From: Halomarinibacterium sp034670265
GTDB taxonomy: Bacteria > Bacteroidota > Bacteroidia > Flavobacteriales > Flavobacteriaceae
Assembly: GCA_034670265.1 (NCBI GenBank)
Contig: JAXMNU010000001.1
Coordinates: 434,001 to 498,000 of the forward strand
Direction: 5' to 3'
DNA length: 64,000 bases
Position numbers and translations under genes: made by a program. Below are positions 43,848-52,015 of this stretch, one piece after another (position 1 is the first letter of the stretch; each line of letters begins with the position of its first letter). Below the pieces are notes generated by a model. It was not told the origin of the DNA and searched no databases. It saw nothing but the letters and a program-made list of their open reading frames with translations.

Positions 43848-44405
43848 ATGGGATTATTTGATTTTTTAAAATTTAACAGAAAACCCAAACCTTCAAAAAA
43901 ACATATTAGATTTTCAAAAGCAGTATTAGGAATAATAGGAACATTTGTTCAAGAATACGGATTTAAATTTCATAGAAAAACGATTGACAAATATTCTTCA
44001 AATATTATTTGGCGTAATGATCAATTATACATCAGATTTTTCGCTACTGACTTCCCAACAGATTATCCTTATCACTTTAAAATCTTACTTGGACATGGCG
44101 ACAGTGAAGATTTCTTTGAATCTGACTGGAATTCAATATCAATTTTAGAAATTGAAAGAATAATGAATTCAAATAAAAAACAATCAGAATTTGACTTCCC
44201 AAAGGCTTCTGAAACTCAGAAAAGTTTGGAGTTTGCAAAAAACAAATTGTCGAAACATGGCAAGGAATTTTTAAATGGAAATTTGGAATTGTTTTATAAA
44301 GTTCACAAATTGATAAAAGGTGAACAGAAACCATATAGAATTATAAAAACAGACTCAAATGGAAATGAAATAATAAACTTTATGCCAAAAAAGAAAGTTG
44401 AATAA
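43848..44405 (+). CDS. Hypothetical cytoplasmic protein
   Basis: 185 residues, basic, beginning MGLFDFLKFNRKPKPSKK like several small accessory proteins of unknown function. No signal peptide, no membrane segment. Centre is mixed alpha/beta with aromatic clusters (DFPTDYPYHFKILLGHGDSEDFF). No family recognised. Last gene of the accessory stretch; convergent with the ABC-F gene 66 bases on. Confidence 0.58.
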   Translation: MGLFDFLKFNRKPKPSKKHIRFSKAVLGIIGTFVQEYGFKFHRKTIDKYSSNIIWRNDQLYIRFFATDFPTDYPYHFKILLGHGDSEDFFESDWNSISILEIERIMNSNKKQSEFDFPKASETQKSLEFAKNKLSKHGKEFLNGNLELFYKVHKLIKGEQKPYRIIKTDSNGNEIINFMPKKKVE

Positions 44406-44471
44406 ATAGCTCTTGCTTACAAAAGCGTATAATATTATTACCTTATAGTAACTAATTCTTTAAGGCTTCCC

Positions 44472-46097
44472 TTATACCCCCACCGAGTACATTTTTTCAC
44501 GTAACTCTTTAATCTTTTTATCGCTCATATAATCGTCAAAGGTCATATAACGATCTATCACGCCGTTAGGTGTTAATTCTATCACGCGAGTTCCCACCGT
44601 TTGTGCAAATTCGTGGTCATGAGTAGTTAACAACACGGTACCTTTAAAGTTTTTTAGCGAGTTGTTAAACGCTGTAATCGACTCTAAATCTAAGTGGTTG
44701 GTAGGCTCATCCAACATCACCACATTGGCACGCATCATCATCATACGGCTTAGCATACAACGTACTTTTTCACCTCCCGAAAGCACACTACATTTTTTAA
44801 GGGCTTCTTCACCACTAAAGAGCATTTTTCCAAGGAATCCTCGGATGTATACTTCTTCTTTTTCTTCTTCGGTTTTTGCCCATTGGCGTAACCAATCTAC
44901 CAAGTTCATTTCACTTGCAAAGAAATGGCTGTTATCTAGCGGTAAGTAACTCTGGTTGGTGGTTACCCCCCACTGGAAACTTCCAGAATCGGGTTTTTGG
45001 TTTCCGTTGATGATTTCGTAAAAGGCGCTAGTTGCACGAGAATCTTTCGAGTACACCACCACTTTATCTCCCTTTGCCAAATTGATATCTACATTCTGAA
45101 AAATCACTTCCCCATCAATACTTGCCGAAAGATTTTCCACATTTAAAATCTGGTCTCCCGCTTCACGTTCTCTTTCAAAAATAATGGCTGGATAACGTCG
45201 GCTGGAAGGTTTTATATCTGAAACATTCAGCTTATCAATCATCTTCTTTCTACTGGTGGCTTGTTTCGATTTGGCAACGTTGGCAGAGAATCTTCGGATG
45301 AATTCTTCCAATTCTTTCTTCTTTTCTTCGGCTTTTTTGTTCTGCTGTGCACGTTGACGTGCTGCTAGCTGGCTACTCTCGTACCAAAAGGTATAGTTAC
45401 CACTGTAATGATTTATTTTTCCGAAGTCAATATCACTAATATGGGTACACACCGCATCCAAAAAGTGACGGTCGTGAGATACCACAATCACACAGTTATC
45501 GTAATTTGCCAAAAAGTTCTCTAACCACGAGATAGTTTCGTAATCCAAATCGTTAGTAGGCTCATCCATAATCAACACATCGGGGTTTCCAAAAAGCGCT
45601 TGTGCCAAAAGTACACGCACCTTTTGCTTTCCGTCAAGGTCTTTCATTAAAGTATAATGAAACTCTTCTTTTATCCCAAGGTTCGAAAGCATCGCCGCAG
45701 CGTCGCTGTCTGCATTCCAACCGTTCATTTCTTCAAAGGCAACTTGTAGCTCCCCAATTTTATCGGCATTTTCGTCGCTGTAGTCCTCGTATAGTTTATC
45801 GATTTGAGATTTTATACGGTATAGTTCTTTGTTTCCACGAACTACGGTATCCAACACTTGAAATTCATCAAAAGCATTGTGTTCTTGTTCTAAAACCGAC
45901 ATCCTTTTTCCATGTTCAAGATGCACATGGCCCGAAGTTGGATCTTGTTTTCCTGCAATAATTTTCAGAAAAGTAGATTTTCCAGCACCGTTTGCGCCTA
46001 TAATTCCGTAGCAATTACCTTGCACAAATTGTGTGTTAACTTCATCAAACAGAATACGTTTGCCAAATTGAACCGATAGATTGGAAACTGATAACAT
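44472..46097 (-). CDS. ABC-F ATPase, YbiT-like
   Basis: 541 residues, no membrane domain. Two ABC cassettes: Walker A GANGAGKST (about 35-43), signature near LDGKQKVR, Walker B LIMDEPTNDLD; second cassette with a degenerate Walker A (VVYSKDSRATS, no GK-S/T), signature LSGGEKVR, Walker B VVMLDEPTNHLD. The inter-domain linker is Lys/Arg-rich. ABC-F proteins act on the ribosome as translation factors. Length and N-terminus (MLSVSNLSVQFGKRILF) match the YbiT subgroup. The second Walker A departure is worth noting. Alternative: an antibiotic-resistance ARE type, less likely. Confidence 0.88.
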   Translation of the reverse strand: MLSVSNLSVQFGKRILFDEVNTQFVQGNCYGIIGANGAGKSTFLKIIAGKQDPTSGHVHLEHGKRMSVLEQEHNAFDEFQVLDTVVRGNKELYRIKSQIDKLYEDYSDENADKIGELQVAFEEMNGWNADSDAAAMLSNLGIKEEFHYTLMKDLDGKQKVRVLLAQALFGNPDVLIMDEPTNDLDYETISWLENFLANYDNCVIVVSHDRHFLDAVCTHISDIDFGKINHYSGNYTFWYESSQLAARQRAQQNKKAEEKKKELEEFIRRFSANVAKSKQATSRKKMIDKLNVSDIKPSSRRYPAIIFEREREAGDQILNVENLSASIDGEVIFQNVDINLAKGDKVVVYSKDSRATSAFYEIINGNQKPDSGSFQWGVTTNQSYLPLDNSHFFASEMNLVDWLRQWAKTEEEKEEVYIRGFLGKMLFSGEEALKKCSVLSGGEKVRCMLSRMMMMRANVVMLDEPTNHLDLESITAFNNSLKNFKGTVLLTTHDHEFAQTVGTRVIELTPNGVIDRYMTFDDYMSDKKIKELREKMYSVGV

Positions 46098-46219
46098 AAG
46101 TGAAAAATTAAAATTTCAAATTGGGTGCAAAAATAACCAAATAAGTGCGATAATTAAAGGAGAAGTGCTTTTTAAAATCTTTTAACGACTAATTAACAAA
46201 ATTGGCGGCTTTTGTCCGT

Positions 46220-46227
46220 TACTTTTG
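46220..46227 (+). promoter_or_regulatory. -7 element for the thioredoxin-like lipoprotein gene
   Basis: TACTTTTG matches TAnnTTTG exactly. Predicted start near 46232 gives a leader of 14-20 bases before the GTG or TTG start. No TTTG at the right upstream distance. Confidence 0.5.
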
Positions 46228-46245
46228 CTACTGAAGACAAAACAC

Positions 46246-47661
46246 GTGCGATTGATTAAAAAAATACTATTCCTCTTTTTATCGGTAACATTTCTTTTAT
46301 CCTGTAACGATGCTTCTAAAAAAAGTGAATGTGGCGTTTCTTGGATTGGCGGAAAGATTGTAAATCCAAAATTGGATTATGTAGTTATTTCTCACAATAG
46401 GAATGTTATTGACACTGTTGCACTTGATTCTACCGATAGCTTTATCTACAAAATAGACAATACCGATCCAGGCATTTATTTCTTTAGCCATTACGAATAT
46501 CAAGCGCTTTTCTTAGAGCCTGGGGATAGTGTTATGATTTATGTAAACACTATAGAATTTGACGAGTCGCTCTCCTATTCTGGTAGAGGTGCCGAGAAAA
46601 ATAACTTTTTAATGGAGCTCTATCTTTTAAATGAAGATGTAGATGATAATATGCTTGCCTATTACAATGATGGGCCGGAGGAGTTTCAGGCAAAAATGGA
46701 TTCGGTAAGTAGTGCTAGACATCGCCTTTTTGAAGATTTTAGTACTAAAAACAAAGCCTCAAAGGCCTTTAGTGAAATTGCGAAAGCTTCCATTAAGTAT
46801 AGTATTTATTCAAAAAAGGAATTATACATTTCGGCGAATTCAAAAAAGAAGGTATATGATGAAAGTATCGATATCCCCGAAAGTTTTTACGGTTTTAGAG
46901 ACAGTATCGATTATGGAAATGAAGCACTACGAAATTATTACCCTTATTACCGTTTTTTAGGAAACCATTTAGACAATTTATCCTACGAGCAATACAAAGA
47001 TCAAGAACATTTTGATCGCTTTTCCTTTACCCACAACAAGCATAAAATTAAAATTATAGATACGCTTATAACCAATAAATCTTTAAAAAACAGATTGTAT
47101 AAAAATTCGGTTGTTCGCTTTTTGCTTAATGGTAAAAATGTGGAAGAAGAAATGCTGATGCTGGATGCATTTAAAAAATTAAACACAGACTCAGCTGACA
47201 TCGCAGAAGTTGAAAAATTAACAAGCGCAACTATTAATTTGGCTCCGGGAAAGGTGATTCCTAATGTTGCCGTGGTGACCACAGATAATACTTTAAAAGA
47301 CCTGCATTCTGTTATTCAAAAACCCACTGTATTGTTTTTTTGGTCTGGAGAATCTATTAAACACTATAGAAAGATACATACACGTGCGGCAGAATTACGT
47401 GAAAAATACCCCGAATATCACTTTGTGGGAATTAATATCGACAAACATTTTAAAAAGTGGCGACGCATAGTTGGTAATGCGGGCTATAATGACCAATTTG
47501 AATTTCAATTTGAAAGCTTTGCCGATGCGGAGATGCGATTATTGGTCAACTACGTTAATAAAACTATTATAGTAGATAAAGACCACAAAATATTAGATGG
47601 AAATTCCAACATATTTAGCACTTCCATCGAAGAACAATTGTTGGGGTATCTCAACAAATAA
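46246..47661 (+). CDS. Lipoprotein with redox-inactive thioredoxin-like domain
   Basis: 471 residues from GTG. An earlier TTG at 46225 lies inside the promoter element TACTTTTG and cannot serve; TTG at 46252 is the alternative. Signal peptide with lipobox FLLSC. The N-terminal part resembles a DUF4369-type domain (GGKIVNPKLDYVVIS). The C-terminal part (about 335-470) is a thioredoxin/TlpA fold (PTVLFFWSGESIKHYRKIHTRAAELREKYPEYHFVGINID), yet the CxxC position holds SGESIKH with no Cys. So it looks like a non-catalytic scaffold. Envelope location. Confidence 0.72.
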   Translation: MRLIKKILFLFLSVTFLLSCNDASKKSECGVSWIGGKIVNPKLDYVVISHNRNVIDTVALDSTDSFIYKIDNTDPGIYFFSHYEYQALFLEPGDSVMIYVNTIEFDESLSYSGRGAEKNNFLMELYLLNEDVDDNMLAYYNDGPEEFQAKMDSVSSARHRLFEDFSTKNKASKAFSEIAKASIKYSIYSKKELYISANSKKKVYDESIDIPESFYGFRDSIDYGNEALRNYYPYYRFLGNHLDNLSYEQYKDQEHFDRFSFTHNKHKIKIIDTLITNKSLKNRLYKNSVVRFLLNGKNVEEEMLMLDAFKKLNTDSADIAEVEKLTSATINLAPGKVIPNVAVVTTDNTLKDLHSVIQKPTVLFFWSGESIKHYRKIHTRAAELREKYPEYHFVGINIDKHFKKWRRIVGNAGYNDQFEFQFESFADAEMRLLVNYVNKTIIVDKDHKILDGNSNIFSTSIEEQLLGYLNK

Positions 47662-47688
47662 AGAAAAGCTCCAAATGGAGCTTTTCTT
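47661..47688. terminator. Bidirectional terminator
   Basis: 12-bp stem AAGAAAAGCTCC / GGAGCTTTTCTT around four bases. It serves two convergent genes that are 30 bases apart. Confidence 0.88.
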
Positions 47689-47690
47689 CT

Positions 47691-48344
47691 TTAATTTCCC
47701 TTTTTATAATCTGCAAGAAATTGTTCCAAACCAATATCGGTTAAAGGATGCTTTAACAGTCCTTCAATAGATGAAAGTGGCCCCGTCATCACATCGGCTC
47801 CAATCTTAGCACATTCTAACACGTGCATGGTATGACGCACAGACGCAGCTAAGATTTGGGTTTCAAATCCGTAATTATCATAAATTAAACGAATTTCGGC
47901 AATGAGGTTTAAACCATCGGTAGAAATATCATCCAGTCTTCCAATAAATGGCGACACATAGGTTGCCCCAGCTTTTGCAGCTAATAAAGCTTGTCCTGCT
48001 GAAAAAACTAAAGTGCAATTGGTACGTATTCCGTGGTCCGAAAAATACTTAATAGCTTTTACACCTTCTTTAATCATCGGCACTTTTACAACAATTTGAG
48101 GATGCAATTCGGCTAACTGCTCTCCTTCTTTTACCATTCCGTCAAAATCGGTTGCAATGACTTCGGCAGAAACATCGCCTTCCACAATATTACAAATGTC
48201 TACATAGTGCTTTAAAATATTATCGCGCCCGGTGATTCCTTCTTTCGCCATAAGCGAAGGATTGGTGGTAACACCATCAAGAATACCCAAATTTTGGGCT
48301 TCACGGATTTGATTAAGATTGGCTGTATCAATGAAAAATTTCAT
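47691..48344 (-). CDS. Small transaldolase (TalC/FSA family)
   Basis: 217 residues, a single TIM barrel of the short transaldolase subfamily. Schiff-base Lys87 in VVKVPM; catalytic Asp6 in FIDTANL; TTNPS motif (26-30). Position 133 in YVSPFIGRLDD is Phe, the residue that goes with transaldolase rather than fructose-6-phosphate aldolase (which has Tyr). Hence the likely reaction is transfer of a dihydroxyacetone unit between pentose-phosphate sugars. Cytoplasmic. Confidence 0.9.
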   Translation of the reverse strand: MKFFIDTANLNQIREAQNLGILDGVTTNPSLMAKEGITGRDNILKHYVDICNIVEGDVSAEVIATDFDGMVKEGEQLAELHPQIVVKVPMIKEGVKAIKYFSDHGIRTNCTLVFSAGQALLAAKAGATYVSPFIGRLDDISTDGLNLIAEIRLIYDNYGFETQILAASVRHTMHVLECAKIGADVMTGPLSSIEGLLKHPLTDIGLEQFLADYKKGN

Positions 48345-48432
48345 GAAAAGTATTTTTAGTTATTGTTTTAGGGTACAAAAATACGGAAGCTTTAAAATCT
48401 TTCTGAAAAAAGTTTCAAGAGGTTTTTAACAA

Positions 48433-48472
48433 TGGGTTATGGGTTATGGGTTATGGGTTATGGGTTATGGGT
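48433..48472. repeat. Heptamer microsatellite (TGGGTTA)5.7
   Basis: Five full copies of TGGGTTA and a partial sixth, between the transaldolase promoter region and the SDR gene end. Confidence 0.9.
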
Positions 48473-48498
48473 AAAAGTAATTTATTATAATATATGCA

Positions 48499-48526
48499 TT
48501 TTACCTTTTACCTTTTACCTTTTACC
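48499..48526. repeat. Heptamer microsatellite (TTTTACC)4
   Basis: Four copies of TTTTACC, 26 bases after the first heptamer tract. The minus-strand SDR gene ends inside it: codons GGT AAA AGG TAA come from the repeat. Confidence 0.9.
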
Positions 48527-49333
48527 ATTCAACCTATAATGTTTCATCAGCATTTTTTCATAACGCTTGTCTGAAAGTACTTTCTTTAAGAAAATAGAAA
48601 GCTTCTGAAGCTTCGATCCTACTCTATAATGTACTTTCGGATTTTTAACTTCAATAATTTTTTGAATGGCTTTGGCCATTTCCAATGGATTTTCTCCGTT
48701 ATCCACATGCTCATCCATCATCACAAGGGTGTCTGAATATTCCTTTTTATAAGGTGAATTTTCTAAAACGGGAGCATGATAACGCCCCGAAGCAATATTA
48801 GTAGCAAAATCCCCGGGAGCCACGTTGGTCATATTAATCCCAAAGGGTTTTAATTCCATTCTATACGCTTCGGCAGTAATTTCTAATGCAGATTTGGTTG
48901 CAGAATAAATGCCGCGATATGGAAGCCCCATATAACCCGCAATGGAAGTAATGTTGATAATGAGTCCGCTTTTTTGCTTTCGCATGTGCGGCACTACCGC
49001 TTTTATAACTTCTAGTGGACCAAAAAAATTGGTGTCGAAGGCTTTTTTAATTTCTACAGTGGGAGTTTCTTCAATAGGTCCCGTAATACCTACTCCAGCA
49101 TTGTTAATTAAAACATCAATCCTTCCTTCTTTCTGAATGATTTCAGCAATGGTTTGTGAAATAGTTTCTGGTTTTGTTACATCCAATGCCAACAATGGAA
49201 TTTTAACAGTGTCAGAATATTTTGAGGGATTTCTGCTTGTACCATACACTTTATAGCTAAAATGATTAAGGTATTCGCCAATGGCTTTTCCAATTCCAGA
49301 CGAACCTCCTGTGATGAGTACAACTTTTGACAT
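48515..49333 (-). CDS. Short-chain dehydrogenase/reductase (SDR)
   Basis: 272 residues. The ATG at 49333 starts MSKVVLITGGSSGIG; upstream open frame lacks ATG and is not used. Classical SDR motifs: TGGSSGIGKAIG (nucleotide site), NNAGVG (structural), Ser in NITSIAGYMG, catalytic YSATK. A C-terminal basic helix region (SKLQKLSIFLKKVLSDKRYEKMLMKHYRL) is lipid-droplet or membrane-leaning. Substrate unknown; NADP preference likely from RNPSKY after the first strand. The last three residues and stop lie in the heptamer repeat. Confidence 0.9.
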   Translation of the reverse strand: MSKVVLITGGSSGIGKAIGEYLNHFSYKVYGTSRNPSKYSDTVKIPLLALDVTKPETISQTIAEIIQKEGRIDVLINNAGVGITGPIEETPTVEIKKAFDTNFFGPLEVIKAVVPHMRKQKSGLIINITSIAGYMGLPYRGIYSATKSALEITAEAYRMELKPFGINMTNVAPGDFATNIASGRYHAPVLENSPYKKEYSDTLVMMDEHVDNGENPLEMAKAIQKIIEVKNPKVHYRVGSKLQKLSIFLKKVLSDKRYEKMLMKHYRLNGKR

Positions 49334-49388
49334 AACAAAAATATAGATAGCAAAGATGCGTAGAAGGACGAAGTATTCCAAATAAAAA

Positions 49389-49484
49389 ATGGCAAGCTAC
49401 CTACATCACACCGCTACGACCATCTACCCTTGCTGCGTTCCCGCCCTGGGGGATTCAACAGGAGCTGGTTGTGTAGGACTTGCC
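49389..49484 (-). ncRNA. ffs: Bacterial small signal recognition particle RNA (4.5S type)
   Basis: About 96 bases. The Ffh-binding apical domain is read on the minus strand: the two internal loops around GGGCGGGAACGCAGCAAGGG and the asymmetric GTCGTAGC region are conserved. The ends pair (GGCAAG with CTTGCC) and the stem is followed by six T, acting as terminator. It binds Ffh for co-translational membrane targeting. A full promoter lies at 49489-49520. Confidence 0.94.
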
Positions 49485-49488
49485 GATG

Positions 49489-49520
49489 CAAATATAAGGC
49501 GCTTTTTGAGCTTCCGCAAA
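49489..49520 (-). promoter_or_regulatory. Promoter of ffs
   Basis: Minus strand: TTTG (49517-49520), 20-base spacer, TATATTTG (49489-49496). An exact match to the Bacteroidetes consensus; transcript would begin near 49484. Confidence 0.85.
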
Positions 49521-49571
49521 CATTTTAAGCATCAATTATTATTAGTTATATTGCCAAAAATTTTGAAACAA

Positions 49572-50615
49572 ATGAAGCCTATACTTAAGTTTCTGACTTA
49601 TACCTTTTTGGTCATTTTTATTACAGCTTGTGATGATGCAACTGAAAATGCAAATGACCTTTTTTCGATAGAAATTAAAGATGCAAAAACAAGCTATACA
49701 CAGGAAGATGTCCTTTTGTTAAGTATTTCAAACAAAAAAGGAAAAACGATTGAAAAAGTAGCATACACCTTAGATGCTGGTGGGAAAATTGAAAGTGACA
49801 ACCTTTCACTTACCAATTCCAAAATGGGGAATAGAACCATACGAGCGTATATTGCTACTGAAGGAAAGAATTATGAGATAAGCAAATCGATAAAAGTGGT
49901 TGCTACAGAAACACCAAAGCTTTACACCTATAAAATTCTTGAATCTTATCCGCATGACATCCAAGCCTATACGCAAGGACTGGAGTTTGAAAATGACACC
50001 CTATATGAAAGCACTGGACAACGAGGGAGATCTTCATTGCGAAAAACCGATTATAAAACGGGAGAAGTGCTTCAAAAAGTAGCCATGCAAAACCAATACT
50101 TTGGTGAAGGAATCACCATTCTAAATAATAAAATTTACCAACTTACTTGGCAAGAAAACACTGGGTTTATCTATAATCTAAAAACACTTGAGCAAACAGG
50201 CACTTTTGTCTATGATAAAAGCAAAGAAGGTTGGGGCTTATGTAATAATGGTTCTACCATTTTTAAAAGTGATGGTACCGAAAAAATATGGACGTTGAAC
50301 TCCAATACCCTAGCTGAGGAAGATTTTATCGAAATCTACACCAATAAAAGTGTGATTGACAACGTAAATGAACTGGAATGGGTTGAAGATAAAATCTACG
50401 CCAATGTCTACCAAAAAGATGCGATAGCTATTGTAAATCCCCAAAGTGGTGCTGTTGAAGGGGTCATTAACTTAAAAGGCTTGCAAGACGAAGTTACACA
50501 GCACACTACACTTGATGTTTTAAACGGAATAGCCTATAAAGGTGAGCCAAACATATTATATGTCACTGGAAAGAACTGGGACAAACTCTTTAAAATTGAA
50601 ATTATTGAAAAATAA
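49572..50615 (+). CDS. Glutaminyl-peptide cyclotransferase, lipoprotein
   Basis: 347 residues from the ATG that opens a lipoprotein signal (FLVIFITAC); the open frame upstream crosses the SRP RNA gene and is spurious. Residues about 30-115 form an Ig-like beta domain; the C-terminal 230 residues are the plant/bacterial-type glutamine cyclotransferase propeller: YPHDIQAYTQGLEFENDTLYESTGQRGRSSLRKTD, ITWQENTG-like QLTWQENTGFIYN, GWGLCNN and NELEWVEDKIYANVYQKD. It converts N-terminal Gln to pyroglutamate on exported proteins; T9SS cargo in this phylum often carry such ends. Confidence 0.87.
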   Translation: MKPILKFLTYTFLVIFITACDDATENANDLFSIEIKDAKTSYTQEDVLLLSISNKKGKTIEKVAYTLDAGGKIESDNLSLTNSKMGNRTIRAYIATEGKNYEISKSIKVVATETPKLYTYKILESYPHDIQAYTQGLEFENDTLYESTGQRGRSSLRKTDYKTGEVLQKVAMQNQYFGEGITILNNKIYQLTWQENTGFIYNLKTLEQTGTFVYDKSKEGWGLCNNGSTIFKSDGTEKIWTLNSNTLAEEDFIEIYTNKSVIDNVNELEWVEDKIYANVYQKDAIAIVNPQSGAVEGVINLKGLQDEVTQHTTLDVLNGIAYKGEPNILYVTGKNWDKLFKIEIIEK

Positions 50616-50643
50616 GTACTGAAACGTTTGTTTCCCTAACTCA

Positions 50644-50675
50644 AAACGTCCATTCCCTCAATGGACGTTTTTTTT
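50644..50675 (+). terminator. Terminator after glutaminyl cyclase gene
   Basis: 11-bp stem AAACGTCCATT / AATGGACGTTT, five-base loop, then eight T. Confidence 0.9.
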
Positions 50676-50725
50676 ATGGCAAGTTTTTTGGTGCTTTGAG
50701 GTATCAACGTAAAAACCTCAACATT

Positions 50726-51910
50726 ATGAAAAAGGCCATCAAAATATCCATTCCAGAGCCTTGCCACGAAGATTGGGCAACAATGACACCTACTGAAAAA
50801 GGAAAGTTTTGCAGTGTGTGCACAAAAGAAGTATTCGACTTTACTGAAACGAGCGACGAAGAATTGGTAAAACGAGTCACTCAAGGAAAAAACTTATGTG
50901 GACGATTCAAAAAATCACAATTGGATAGAGAAGTGAAGCTTGAGCGTAAATCTAAAAACAGTCTCCTACCCTATGCTGCTTCTTTGTTAATGCCACTTTC
51001 TATGATGGCCTCAGAAGTAAAAAATGATTCATCAACTATTGAGAAACCATTTGTATCGTTGGGTATTGGAAGTAATCCTATAAAATCTATAATTTTTGTT
51101 ACAGGTTATGTGACTGATGAAAATGGAAACCCCTTACAGAATGCCGAAGTGGTTATTTTAGAAAAAGGTAATTGGGTACGCACGGATGAACATGGGTTTT
51201 ACTCTTTAAAATGTGTTAGCGGTTCTACTCTATTTGTAAAAAAAGGAGAATTACGTTCTCAAGATGTTATTCTAGGAAGTAAAAATGAAAGAGTCGATAT
51301 TACCCTAATTCCTGAAGTAAGAACTATTTCTGTAACTGTCGGAAAAATTGCAAGTGTTGAAAAACCAGAATCAGATTTGACTGAAATTCTAAATAATAGA
51401 GCACCTGTTTGCGGATTAGACACCATTGAAAATATTAAGAAACAAGATTCCACAAATGTTACCATAAAAGGAACGGTAACCGATGAGAACAATATCCCTT
51501 TACCTGGCGCTAATGTCATTGTAAAAGGAACTTCTATGGGAACTCAAACCGATTTTGACGGCAATTACAAAATTGAAGTAGAATCAAATCAGACTTTAAT
51601 GTTTTCATATTTAGGCTATGTAACTAAAGAGGTTGTTGTCTCGAATATTTCAAACTCGATTAATTTAGCTATGGAACCATCACACGATATTCTAGGAGAG
51701 TTGATTGTTATTGCTGGCGGTATCTCCGTTTCAGAAAAAGTAGTTGTCGATCCTTATCAATCCGATAGCTACTACGATGAAGAACAAAGAGAGAATCGAG
51801 AAAAGCGCCGTGCGTATGCCGAAAAAGAAAATGCCTTTAAAAAAGTTAAGGCGGCAAGAGGTAAAGCAACGCGACTCCTAAAAAGAACAAGTAAGCATCC
51901 GAGGCAGTGA
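50726..51910 (+). CDS. Membrane protein with Cys-rich N-terminus and two carboxypeptidase-regulatory-like domains
   Basis: 394 residues. The N-terminus (PCHEDWATMTPTEKGKFCSVC, then KEVFDF and LCGRF) has four Cys (13, 29, 32, 58) and resembles a small metal-binding module found at the head of several flavobacterial proteins. A hydrophobic segment (80-95) follows. Then come two beta-sandwich domains: about 125-200 (GYVTDENGNPLQNAEVVI) and about 247-320 (GTVTDENNIPLPGANVIVKGTSMGTQTDFDGNY), the type seen at the N-terminus of SusC-like receptors. The end is basic and coiled. The protein probably has a cytoplasmic head and exported beta domains. Role unknown. Confidence 0.66.
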   Translation: MKKAIKISIPEPCHEDWATMTPTEKGKFCSVCTKEVFDFTETSDEELVKRVTQGKNLCGRFKKSQLDREVKLERKSKNSLLPYAASLLMPLSMMASEVKNDSSTIEKPFVSLGIGSNPIKSIIFVTGYVTDENGNPLQNAEVVILEKGNWVRTDEHGFYSLKCVSGSTLFVKKGELRSQDVILGSKNERVDITLIPEVRTISVTVGKIASVEKPESDLTEILNNRAPVCGLDTIENIKKQDSTNVTIKGTVTDENNIPLPGANVIVKGTSMGTQTDFDGNYKIEVESNQTLMFSYLGYVTKEVVVSNISNSINLAMEPSHDILGELIVIAGGISVSEKVVVDPYQSDSYYDEEQRENREKRRAYAEKENAFKKVKAARGKATRLLKRTSKHPRQ

Positions 51911-52015
51911 ATAAAAAGTTTTGAGGGAAATTTTCGCTGCCTCCCTTACTTAATTCTTTTCCTTTCACAATAAGATGCTTCATAAAAAGTTATATTTTTA
52001 CAAAAAATTACCTGA

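Noticed and set aside
49389..49571. N-terminal extension of the glutaminyl cyclase gene
   Set aside because: It reads through the SRP RNA gene on the other strand; the lipoprotein signal starts at 49572.
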